From NCBI GenBank assembly GCA_030592655.1, contig JAUVIQ010000051.1, positions 1 through 15,233 on the forward strand: a DNA stretch of 15,233 bases. The letters run 5' to 3'. Both the position numbers and the translations under genes were made by a program. Each line of letters opens with the position of its first letter. The stretch's first letter is position 1. Under the pieces are notes generated by a model. That model did not search any database. It had not been told where the DNA came from and saw only the letters and a list, made by a program, of their open reading frames with translations. Positions 1 through 7,561 of the stretch are shown one piece after another. This stretch comes from Planctomycetales bacterium (lineage in GTDB: Bacteria; Planctomycetota; Phycisphaerae; SM23-33).

Positions 1-15
1 GACGTAACTGCCAAG

Positions 16-3000
16 ATGACGACCTTGACCGCCGGCGAACCTGAAGACCAACTTCGCGGGCCGTTTGAAATCTTCATGCAGGAGGTCGGGCACGCTTTGG
101 CACTAGAGGTTGTCTGCGCGGGCGAAGTGATGTTGCCGGGTCGTATGGGAAAGCCCGACTACGCCGTACACGCCGCGAAGTTGCTAGCCGGTTACGTCGA
201 ATTGAAGGCCCCCGGCACCGGTGCCAACCCCAACCATTTCACCGGCCATAACAAGGATCAGTGGAAGCGGTTCCAGTCGATTCCCAATCTGATCTACTGT
301 GACGGTAACGATTGGGGCCTGTATCGCAACGGCAAAGCCATTCGTCCTATTGTCAGGTTGTCCGGCGACGTGGCCGCTAATGGTAAAAAAGCCGTCAATG
401 AGAAAGACGCCCAAGGCGTCATGGGTCTGCTGACTGACTTCCTGCAATGGCAACCTACTATTCCCACAAAGGTAAAAGGCAAAATTGACCTGAAAGCCTT
501 TGCCAATATGCTCGCCCCGCTGTGCCGGATGTTGCGCGACGATGTAACCGATGCACTGAAAGACTTGCAATCGCCACTGGTTCAAATTGCCGGGGACTGG
601 CGGGAACTGCTGTTCCCCGACGCAAATGATAAACAATTTGCCGACACCTACGCCCAGACGGTAACCTTTGCCCTTCTGCTTGCCCGAAGCGAGGGGGCTG
701 ACCCGCTGAACCTCTCTAGCGCCGAAGCGGCCTTGGCCGCCGAACACAGTTTGCTTTCCCGGGCGCTTCAAGTGCTCACCGACCCCAACGCACAGGCGGA
801 AATCTCCGCTTCCCTGAATCTGCTGATCCGCGTTATCGGTAAAGTGCCCCCGGCGGCGCTCAAGAGCCCCAAGGAGGCATGGCTTTTTCGCTATAAAGAC
901 TCCCTTCCGATTGCCGCTCCGCAAGACCCATGGCTTTACTTCTATGAAGACTTCTTGGCTGCCTATGACTCTAAGTTGCGTAAGGACGCCGGGGCATACT
1001 ACACACCGGTTGAGGTGGTGCTTGCGCAGGTCCGCTTGATAGACAATCTGCTGACAAACCGGTTGGGCAAGCCCTTGGGCTTTGCCGACCCCAGCGTGGT
1101 AACCTTGGACCCTGCGGTTGGAACGGGGACATACCTTCTGGCGGTGATCGACCACGCTCTGGCCAGAGTACATGCCGAGCAGGGCAAGGGCGCCCTGCCG
1201 GGAAAAGCTACTGCCTTGGCTGGTAACATCTACGGATTTGAGATTATGGCCGGACCATTTGCCGTGTCGGAACTTCGCATTACCCGCGCGCTTCAAGACT
1301 GGGGCGCGAAGTTGCCACCCAACGGAACGCACGTTTACTTGACTGATACGCTGGAAAGCCCAACCACGAAGATGCCGCCATTGCCATACTATTTGAAGCC
1401 TATTGCCGATCAGCACCGTCGGGCACTGGAAGTCAAAAACAAAGTGCCGGTAATTGTTTGTCTGGGCAATCCGCCCTATGATCGCACAGAAAATCCTGAT
1501 GCAAAAAAGAGAGCAAAAGTTGGCAAGTGGGTACGATGGGGCGATGATGGGAGGGGTACTGCCGCAATTTTGAAGGATTTTTTAGAACCTGCAAAAGATG
1601 CGGGGCATGGGAAACTTCTTCGCAACCTGTACAATCTCTATATTTACTTCTGGCGGTGGGCGATTTGGAAGGTCTTTGAGCATAAGACAGCTACCGGACC
1701 AGGCGTTGCAAGCTATATCAGCGCATCAAGCTACTTGGACGGCGACGCCTTCTGTGGCATGCGAGAGCATATGCGCCGCCTGTGCGATGAAATCTGGATT
1801 ATTGACCTGGGCGGCGAAGGCCGTGGCACACGCAAAAGCGAAAACGTATTTGCCATCCAAACGCCCGTGGCGATTGCCGTAGCGGTGCGTTACGGCAAGG
1901 CAAATAAGAATGTGCCTGCCAAAATCCACTATACCCGAATTGATGGTACACGAAACGAGAAATTGAAGGCACTGAACGCCATTACCGACTTTGCTCCACT
2001 TCAATGGAAAGACTGCCCCGATGAATGGCAGGCACCCTTTCGACCAGTTAGCAAGGGTGATTATTTCGACTGGTTGCTCCTGACCGATACGATGCCGTGG
2101 CAACATCCAGGCGTAATGCCTTGTCGAACATGGCCAATCTGTCGCAATCCTGTAACACTCGAAAATCGCTGGCGTATTTTATTGCATTCGGACGACATAG
2201 CTACGGCATTTAGGGAAACACGAGACAGGAAGGTCGATAGAAAGTACAAACCGCTCTTAATAGGTGAAAAACATCAACCTTCTCTGAAAAAGACGCCAAA
2301 GAGCACACAAGTTCCGCGTATAACCCGCTATGCATATCGATCCTTTGATCGGCAATGGATTTTGGCTGATAACCGTCTCGGTGATATGTTGCGCCCCGAA
2401 TTATGGCATGCCCACAGCGACCAGCAAGTCTTTATAACGAGTCTATTAAATCACCCTCTTGGCCAAGGTCCAGCCTTAACGGCATCTGCATTCGTTCCTG
2501 ATAAGCATCATTTTCGAGGTTCATACGGTGGAAAGGATATTATTCCTCTTCACCGCGACGCCCAAGGTAAGGAAGCGAACATTCTTCCGGGGCTGCTGGA
2601 CTTGTTGGCGAAGGCATACGGCCGGAAGGTTACGCCGGAAGATTTCCTTGCATACGTCTATGGCGTCTTGGCCCAGCCTGCATTTACGGAGCGATTCGCG
2701 GATGAACTTGGCTCGCGGGAACTGCGCGTACCTCTAACTAAGAACGCAGGCCTGTTTGCCCAAGTGCGCGACGTGGGGGCAAGGCTGCTCTGGCTTCATA
2801 CCTTCGGCCAGCGCTTTGTGCCCAAGGGCAAACACAAGGGGCGCGTGCCCAAGGGCAAAACCAAGTGCATCAAGGCCGTGCCCGGCGATGAGGCCGGTTA
2901 TCCCGAAAAGTACGAGTACAATGACGCGACGAATACGTTGCACGTCGGGGACCCCAACGGGGCAGGCGGCGAATTCGCTCCGGTTGCGCCGGAAGTGTAC

Positions 3001-3327
3001 GAGTTTGAAGTATCGGGGCTGAAAGTTGTTCAATCGTGGCTTGGCTACCGGAAGAAGAATCCCAAGGGGAAGAAATCTTCGCTCCTGGACGAGATCAATC
3101 CTGAGAAGTGGCCGAGCGAATTCACGACAGAACTTCTGGAACTTCTCTGGGTTCTGGAAGCGACGGTTGCCGAGTACCCTGCCCAGGCCAAGCTACTGTC
3201 GGCCGTGGTCAAGGGGTCGTGCTTCCAGACCGATGAACTACCGGACGTACCCGACGCGGCCCGCAAGCCGCCTTCCCGCCTGTCCGCCAAGGGATTGTTT
3301 GACGAAGCGGAAGATGAAAACGAATAG
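16..3327 (+). CDS. Type ISP-like (type IIG-style) restriction-modification enzyme, helicase-less
   Basis: This is a single-chain enzyme that should both methylate adenine N6 and cut DNA. An N-terminal PD-(D/E)XK nuclease is visible: PD at residues 47-48, then E62-L-K64 in GYVELKAPG. A helical linker follows (about 140-310). The methylase core has the AYYTP motif (Y328-P331), SAM-binding motif I DPAVGTGT (365-372) and catalytic motif IV NPPYD (485-489). The C-terminal part (about 770-860, with FVPDKHHFRG and IPLHRD) resembles the type ISP target-recognition domain. Classical type ISP enzymes such as LlaGI are about 1,570 residues and carry a helicase between nuclease and methylase. At 1,103 residues this protein has none, so type IIG-like cutting is inferred. 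The ATG at 16 is the first in frame, but no stop precedes it in the 15 bases shown, so the true start could lie upstream. No separate specificity or restriction subunit follows. Confidence 0.9.
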   Translation: MTTLTAGEPEDQLRGPFEIFMQEVGHALALEVVCAGEVMLPGRMGKPDYAVHAAKLLAGYVELKAPGTGANPNHFTGHNKDQWKRFQSIPNLIYCDGNDWGLYRNGKAIRPIVRLSGDVAANGKKAVNEKDAQGVMGLLTDFLQWQPTIPTKVKGKIDLKAFANMLAPLCRMLRDDVTDALKDLQSPLVQIAGDWRELLFPDANDKQFADTYAQTVTFALLLARSEGADPLNLSSAEAALAAEHSLLSRALQVLTDPNAQAEISASLNLLIRVIGKVPPAALKSPKEAWLFRYKDSLPIAAPQDPWLYFYEDFLAAYDSKLRKDAGAYYTPVEVVLAQVRLIDNLLTNRLGKPLGFADPSVVTLDPAVGTGTYLLAVIDHALARVHAEQGKGALPGKATALAGNIYGFEIMAGPFAVSELRITRALQDWGAKLPPNGTHVYLTDTLESPTTKMPPLPYYLKPIADQHRRALEVKNKVPVIVCLGNPPYDRTENPDAKKRAKVGKWVRWGDDGRGTAAILKDFLEPAKDAGHGKLLRNLYNLYIYFWRWAIWKVFEHKTATGPGVASYISASSYLDGDAFCGMREHMRRLCDEIWIIDLGGEGRGTRKSENVFAIQTPVAIAVAVRYGKANKNVPAKIHYTRIDGTRNEKLKALNAITDFAPLQWKDCPDEWQAPFRPVSKGDYFDWLLLTDTMPWQHPGVMPCRTWPICRNPVTLENRWRILLHSDDIATAFRETRDRKVDRKYKPLLIGEKHQPSLKKTPKSTQVPRITRYAYRSFDRQWILADNRLGDMLRPELWHAHSDQQVFITSLLNHPLGQGPALTASAFVPDKHHFRGSYGGKDIIPLHRDAQGKEANILPGLLDLLAKAYGRKVTPEDFLAYVYGVLAQPAFTERFADELGSRELRVPLTKNAGLFAQVRDVGARLLWLHTFGQRFVPKGKHKGRVPKGKTKCIKAVPGDEAGYPEKYEYNDATNTLHVGDPNGAGGEFAPVAPEVYEFEVSGLKVVQSWLGYRKKNPKGKKSSLLDEINPEKWPSEFTTELLELLWVLEATVAEYPAQAKLLSAVVKGSCFQTDELPDVPDAARKPPSRLSAKGLFDEAEDENE

Positions 3328-3329
3328 GG

Positions 3330-3370
3330 CCGTTAGTTGGTAAGGTAACAACCGGGACGGTTTTCTATTT
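3330..3370 (+). terminator. Possible intrinsic terminator after the RM gene
   Basis: Three bases after the stop codon, CCGT (3330-3333) can pair with ACGG (3357-3360), and GTTG (3336-3339) with CAAC (3349-3352). This gives an interrupted stem followed directly by a T-rich run (TTTTCTATTTT). Placement fits a rho-independent terminator, but the stem is imperfect. Confidence 0.35.
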
Positions 3371-3402
3371 TCAAACAACCGGTGCGGATTAAAGTCCGAA
3401 CT

Positions 3403-3432
3403 GCAACTCTGACTTATTTGAGCCGATATAAT
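3403..3432 (+). promoter_or_regulatory. Possible promoter for the secreted coiled-coil protein
   Basis: A perfect TATAAT lies at 3427-3432, about 55 bases before the ATG at 3488. It overlaps GCCGATAT (3422-3429), which resembles a sigma-28 -10 box. No good -35 for either sigma factor is seen: the 8 bases at the sigma-28 spacing (3403-3410) match the consensus at only four positions. It could be a housekeeping promoter with a weak -35. Confidence 0.3.
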
Positions 3433-3487
3433 TAACGGGATTTCTACAGGAACCACTATCGGTTAGACTATTGTGCGAGTGCTACCA

Positions 3488-4723
3488 ATGAAACAAACAC
3501 ACAGAAAATCACGATTCGTCTGCACGGGGATGATTTTACTGATTATTGTTCTGTCGGGCCCTGTTGCCCTGGCCAGGCCGCCCCGACCGATACACGCCGG
3601 GCCGAGACGACCAATGCCGGCTGAACAGGGGGGAATCGTCTATTACCAGGTAACTTACGCCGACGGCAAGATCCGCGACCTCAACGAACCGCCCAAGGCC
3701 AAAAAGGCCATCAGGCGGGTCGTCCGCATCAGCCGATTCGAACCCGAAATCAAAGGATACGAACTGCTCTCGACCAGACACCCGATGATAAAATCCATCC
3801 GTCCGGGACGAACGGTCAAACACGACCTCGTCTGGAACGGCAAGGCATGGGTAGGCCCGGAGCGTCGCCATCCGACACGCCCGCGCCAAGCCACAAGACC
3901 ATCCCGTGAGAAAGCAATAAACCGGGCGATTCGTAAGACAGAAGCGATCCTCGCGATTCTGCGCGAACGCCTGAAGCAGCACGATCACGCAGTCGCCGAG
4001 GCCGAGAGGAAACTCGCCGACGCCAAAAGCGACGATGCGAAATCTTCCGCCCAGGTCGGCCTGAAAAAGTCGCGCCAATCCCGCCGGAAAACACTCGACG
4101 CAACCAAGCAGTACACCCGTCAACTCGACGCGCTCAAGGACGCGGATAAACACAAACCCTTCTCCCGCCCACCTTCAGGACGGGTCAGCCGACTTCATCA
4201 ACCACCCAAAAAAGGAAAACACGGCATCGTCGAGCCGGTGTCGAAAAGGGCAGTGCTTCCGCACCGCGTGCAGGTGTGGAAAGTCGATTCACCTAAGGGC
4301 AAACGCGACTACGAGGTCTCCATGGCCCATCCCGAGGCAGGGCGATTCGGAGCGTTCCACTACGTCGCCTATGCCGACACCGACAAAGACGGCAGGCCCG
4401 ATAAACTCATCGCCCGCTCGCCGCTGGCGACTGCCCAAACGCCGGGACAATGGACGCAGTGGAATTTTACGACATCCGAAACGGCGGTATTCGTCGGCAA
4501 CGCCTGGCCTGAAGAATCAGCCGGCGCTTATTGCCTGAAAACGACTCCGACAGAGGACAACTGGAAGGGAATGAACACTGAAGTATTCGTTGCACCGCTT
4601 ATCGGCGTAATGCCGGGTCGAAGATGGTCATGGTGGCCTTACCTGACAAACATCCGCATCCATGTCAACCAGAACCCCGACGCGGACCCATCGACCAGCG
4701 GCGTTAAAATCATCGCGAGATGA
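3488..4723 (+). CDS. Secreted coiled-coil protein of unknown function
   Basis: I do not recognise a family. From the ATG at 3488 the protein has a clear Sec signal peptide: basic n-region KQTHRKSR, hydrophobic stretch about 10-28, and likely cleavage after ALA at residue 29. The mature protein begins proline- and arginine-rich. Residues about 141-224 are charged and helical and look like a coiled coil. The C-terminal region (about 258-411) is richer in aromatics and holds a D-x-D-x-D-G loop (D297-T-D-K-D-G) of the kind that binds calcium in EF-hand or thrombospondin-3-type loops. The protein is very basic overall. A GTG at 3473, five codons upstream in frame, is an alternative start; neither has a good ribosome binding site. 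It is monocistronic and convergent with fliS. An envelope or extracellular location is inferred from the signal peptide. Confidence 0.8.
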   Translation: MKQTHRKSRFVCTGMILLIIVLSGPVALARPPRPIHAGPRRPMPAEQGGIVYYQVTYADGKIRDLNEPPKAKKAIRRVVRISRFEPEIKGYELLSTRHPMIKSIRPGRTVKHDLVWNGKAWVGPERRHPTRPRQATRPSREKAINRAIRKTEAILAILRERLKQHDHAVAEAERKLADAKSDDAKSSAQVGLKKSRQSRRKTLDATKQYTRQLDALKDADKHKPFSRPPSGRVSRLHQPPKKGKHGIVEPVSKRAVLPHRVQVWKVDSPKGKRDYEVSMAHPEAGRFGAFHYVAYADTDKDGRPDKLIARSPLATAQTPGQWTQWNFTTSETAVFVGNAWPEESAGAYCLKTTPTEDNWKGMNTEVFVAPLIGVMPGRRWSWWPYLTNIRIHVNQNPDADPSTSGVKIIAR

Positions 4724-4732
4724 GTAAAAAAT

Positions 4733-4849
4733 GAATATTGAATAATGAACAAAGAATTTCGAATTACGAAGTAAAAGAAACAAGATTCTTTTGTGAGATG
4801 TTTTTTTTCACTTCGAAATTCAAAATTCTTTGTTCATTATTCAATATTC
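4733..4849. repeat. Large inverted repeat (40-bp arms) between convergent genes
   Basis: The left arm 4733-4772 and right arm 4810-4849 are reverse complements at 38 of 40 positions. The 37-base loop contains a smaller hairpin (AAAAGAA at 4773-4779 with TTCTTTT at 4786-4792) and a run of eight or more T. The arms are AT-rich, unlike the adjoining genes. It starts 10 bases after the stop codon at 4723 and ends 10 bases before the fliS stop. It can therefore act as a shared bidirectional terminator. It also looks like a dispersed intergenic MITE- or REP-like repeat. Confidence 0.85.
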
Positions 4850-4858
4850 GTTTTAAAA

Positions 4859-5227
4859 TCAGATACTGACCGCCTTCCAGCCTTCGTTGAGGTCTTCCAG
4901 AAGGTCGATGACTTCGCGGATCATCCGCGTATCGTTTCTGATATTCCCCTGCATGAGATGGCGAATCATAAACTGGTAAAGCCGTCTGAGGTCAACAGCG
5001 ATGTCGCCACCGGATTCGATGTCCAATATCGCGTTGAGTTCGTTGATAATGTTCGTTGCCTTGGTGATGTATTCAGCCTTGTCGGCAATGTTCCCGTCAT
5101 CACCGGCCTCGATTTGGTCAATCGCCATGTTAAGGAACTTGACTGCGCCTTCATAGAGCATCACGATCAAGTGTCCACGCGATTGCGTAGTTATTGTGTT
5201 TTCTTTATATGACGTTATCCCGTCCAT
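4859..5227 (-). CDS. fliS: Flagellar export chaperone FliS
   Basis: FliS binds unpolymerised flagellin in the cytoplasm, prevents early assembly and hands it to the flagellar type III export gate. The 122-residue length is typical. The all-helical family pattern is present: an N-terminal SYKENTITTQS segment, the LIVMLYEGAVKFLNMA helix (about 20-36), and the later RRLYQFMIRHLMQGN and IREVIDLLEDLNEGW helices that are family hallmarks. An AAGGG Shine-Dalgarno (complement of 5234-5238) sits six bases before the ATG. The gene starts 22 bases after the fliD stop and is almost certainly cotranscribed with fliD, the usual fliD-fliS order. No flagellin gene lies in the window, so its client is encoded elsewhere. 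Confidence 0.95.
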   Translation of the reverse strand: MDGITSYKENTITTQSRGHLIVMLYEGAVKFLNMAIDQIEAGDDGNIADKAEYITKATNIINELNAILDIESGGDIAVDLRRLYQFMIRHLMQGNIRNDTRMIREVIDLLEDLNEGWKAVSI

Positions 5228-5249
5228 AATTAACCCTTATCGTCTCAAT

Positions 5250-7274
5250 TTAATCGTTGTTTGTGGAAAGTGATTGCAGCAGCGAGTCAATGGCGCCTCT
5301 TTGAGCGTCCAGTTTGGCCAGCGTGGCTTCCAGGCGAGCGAATTTCGCTCGGAGATGCTTTTCCTGTTGCTCCAGACGCTTCGTCTGGGCCTCGATGGCA
5401 TTTTCTATACTGTCTATATGGTCCTGAAACCCTTCCTTCATAGCGGCTACGGTACCGGTATCGTCGTCCAGTACGGTGTCCATGTGATCGTAAATCATTC
5501 CGGCGAAGCCCCTTAGGACGCGCAGTTCAGCGGTCTGCGTACTGCTGACGCCGTCCCAGACAGCCGAGAATATCAACCCATCCTCAGGAGTATCTTCGCC
5601 GCCGGTAAGCGTACTTCCGTCCCATGTCGCGTTACGCCACACCGTATCGCCCTTGGTTCTGATAAGGGCCTGGGTGATTTCACCGCTGCCGCTGAAAGAC
5701 ACGCTGATTTCGTAAGTCCCGGCTTCGGTGGACTCCTCGGCGCTGGTGAACTTGATGTAATCGTCGTCGGTGGCTCCGCTGGCAAGAGAGCCTATTAGCG
5801 AGAGCACGCCGTCGAAATTCTCCTCAATGGCGTCGTCGAGCGTATCGGTATCCAGTTCCAGTTTACCTTCAGCGTCGAATTCGATGCCTATATCGGAAAA
5901 CATAGTGTATGCATCGGTACCGGCAACGAACCCCTCTGCCGTACCGGACAGGATCATTCGCATCCGGGTGAGAATACCGGTAATCGAGGCGTTTCCCTGA
6001 AGGATTCCGCTGGTCTCGGTTTCCTCGTCGTAACCGGCGTAGTCATCGACCGTATCAACCAGCCCGTTGTAAATGGCGACCAGGTTTTCCAGGTCGCTCT
6101 TCAGGCCCGACGTGCTCCTGGTCAATGTCAACGTTTCACTTTCGCCCGTTGCGGTGGTGTTCGCCAGCGTAAGCGTTACGTCGGGAATAATGTCGCTGAT
6201 CGTGTTGGTCGATCTTTCTATCCAGTCTCCTGCCGGGAATCCGTCAACGCGGACCTGTGCGTTCTGGGCCTGCTGAGTTACCGTCCAGTTGCCCCCGGCA
6301 TCATTGAATCCCGTCAGCGTCGTACCGGCTTCAATCGTAATGTCGTAGTCCTCGCCGGTGGTCTTGCCTGACAGCACCAGGTGATAGACCCCGTTTCCGC
6401 CGTCGTATTGCAGGAGACTCGCCGAGACGCCCGGGTTCTCCGCATCGTTATTAATCAAGCCAACAAGGTCCGAAAGCGTCGCACCTTCGCCGGTATTGAG
6501 GGTCCTGGTTACGCCGTTGTAGGTATAGATAAACGTTCCGCCTTCGCCGTTGTCCTTGGTCCAGTCGTCGGCGTCGTTGAGTTCGGCGATGGCGTCGCCG
6601 TCAGTGAGCGTATGGGTCAGTTCGCCGACGGGGCCGGGGTCTTTCGCCGTCAGCCTCAGGTAGTACTGCCCGGCGTCCTCTTCCACAACCGCTGCGTCGT
6701 AACCGGAAACCGCCTGGCTTCGGGCGTTAATCAAAGCGGCCACCTGGTTGAGCGAATAAGTCGTATCGGCGGCGAAAACCACGTCGGTCATATCGGCTTC
6801 ATCGCCGAAATCGAAAGTGTACGTAGCCCCGTTCGCGCTCGTGGTGAACCAGGTCGCATCGGCGTCAGCCATACTGTTGGCGTTCAGTGCGGTTGATTTG
6901 CTGCTTCCGATTGTGGTCTCTTCAGCCGCCAGGCCGTCGGTATGCACCATTCGATGCCCAGCGGCAAGTTGGTTGATTTCGATACTGTATTTTCCCTCGA
7001 TCGCCCCACCCGAAGCAGTTGCCGTCATAACCGTACTGTCCGAAGACGATGCGAGTACGCTGACAAGCGTATCGGAATCCCGCAACTGGTCCGCCAGGCT
7101 TTTCAGCTGCGTCAGACGAGATTCGACAGTACCGACGGCGCTGATTTTTTCTTGCCAGGTCCCCTTGCGAATTTCCATCAACGCCACAGGCCTGGTGTTG
7201 ACGGCCATTATCCGAGCCACCAGTGTATCTGTATCGATTCCGGAAAAGACTCCGGCCATTCCGAGGTTACTCAT
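5250..7274 (-). CDS. fliD: Flagellar hook-associated protein 2 (filament cap) FliD
   Basis: FliD forms the oligomeric cap at the tip of the growing filament and helps insert flagellin there. The N-terminus (about residues 5-100, GMAGVFSGIDTDTLVARIM onward) matches the FliD_N domain. Residues about 370-660 match FliD_C, ending in the long amphipathic helical stretch (about 610-665, IENAIEAQTKRLEQQEKHL) that packs into the filament. The middle holds variable, Asp/Thr/Gly-rich surface domains, and the 674-residue length lies towards the long end of the family. The start is set by AGGAG (complement of 7281-7285), six bases before the ATG. It is first in a fliD-fliS unit and is preceded by a sigma-28-like promoter. 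A surface location outside the cell, via the flagellar export channel, is expected from the family. Confidence 0.95.
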   Translation of the reverse strand: MSNLGMAGVFSGIDTDTLVARIMAVNTRPVALMEIRKGTWQEKISAVGTVESRLTQLKSLADQLRDSDTLVSVLASSSDSTVMTATASGGAIEGKYSIEINQLAAGHRMVHTDGLAAEETTIGSSKSTALNANSMADADATWFTTSANGATYTFDFGDEADMTDVVFAADTTYSLNQVAALINARSQAVSGYDAAVVEEDAGQYYLRLTAKDPGPVGELTHTLTDGDAIAELNDADDWTKDNGEGGTFIYTYNGVTRTLNTGEGATLSDLVGLINNDAENPGVSASLLQYDGGNGVYHLVLSGKTTGEDYDITIEAGTTLTGFNDAGGNWTVTQQAQNAQVRVDGFPAGDWIERSTNTISDIIPDVTLTLANTTATGESETLTLTRSTSGLKSDLENLVAIYNGLVDTVDDYAGYDEETETSGILQGNASITGILTRMRMILSGTAEGFVAGTDAYTMFSDIGIEFDAEGKLELDTDTLDDAIEENFDGVLSLIGSLASGATDDDYIKFTSAEESTEAGTYEISVSFSGSGEITQALIRTKGDTVWRNATWDGSTLTGGEDTPEDGLIFSAVWDGVSSTQTAELRVLRGFAGMIYDHMDTVLDDDTGTVAAMKEGFQDHIDSIENAIEAQTKRLEQQEKHLRAKFARLEATLAKLDAQRGAIDSLLQSLSTNND

Positions 7275-7338
7275 GTCTAACTCCTGTTCTCAACCGCACT
7301 TGCGTCGCTATAAGAAAAGCACCTTTACCCGAACTTTA

Positions 7339-7365
7339 TTATCGAGTCGAATCGCGAAAACTTAA
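7339..7365 (-). promoter_or_regulatory. Sigma-28 (FliA)-type promoter for fliD-fliS
   Basis: On the minus strand TTAAGTTT (complement of 7358-7365) is followed after exactly 11 bases by CTCGATAA (complement of 7339-7346). The enteric sigma-28 consensus is TAAAGTTT-N11-GCCGATAA, so the matches are 7/8 and 6/8 with perfect spacing. Transcription would start near 7332, giving a leader of about 58 bases before fliD. Late-class control of fliD and fliS is the known pattern in other bacteria. Confidence 0.55.
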
Positions 7366-7384
7366 GGGCAACTACGGAGATACT

Positions 7385-7461
7385 ATTGCGGAATGTGGAT
7401 TGCGGATTTCAGCAATCGTACGCACATGGAAATCCGCAATCACCAATCCGAAATCCACAAT
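7385..7461. repeat. Interrupted inverted repeat between divergent genes
   Basis: GATTGCGGATTTC (7398-7410) is perfectly reverse-complemented at 7429-7441, with an 18-base loop. Outer half-sites ATTGCGGA (7385-7392) and TCCACAAT (7454-7461) extend the symmetry with one mismatch. The same word family (GGATT, GCGGATT) is repeated directly, suggesting a decayed short dispersed repeat. It lies between the fliD promoter and the TPR gene, so it may also affect divergent expression. Confidence 0.6.
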
Positions 7462-7561
7462 GGGCAATACATCTTGCCCTGAAAAAACTATTCCGTTATT
7501 GTATCTGCCTGTTTCGTTGGTATTTAGAGCATGATTTATTCGAATCTCCGGAGAACCCCCA

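Noticed and set aside
184..1416. Long minus-strand open frame opposite the RM gene (about 410 codons)
   Set aside because: It lies wholly antisense to the methylase motifs, and its translation has low-complexity, domain-free content. It is a shadow of the real gene.
6381..6896. Plus-strand open frames across fliD (for example 171 and 182 codons)
   Set aside because: They are antisense to a clear FliD with both family domains; no independent start signal or domain was seen.
7462..7479. GGGCAATACATCTTGCCC as a sigma-54 promoter for the TPR gene
   Set aside because: The nearest GG-to-GC spacing is eleven bases; sigma-54 needs ten. It is better read as a small inverted repeat.
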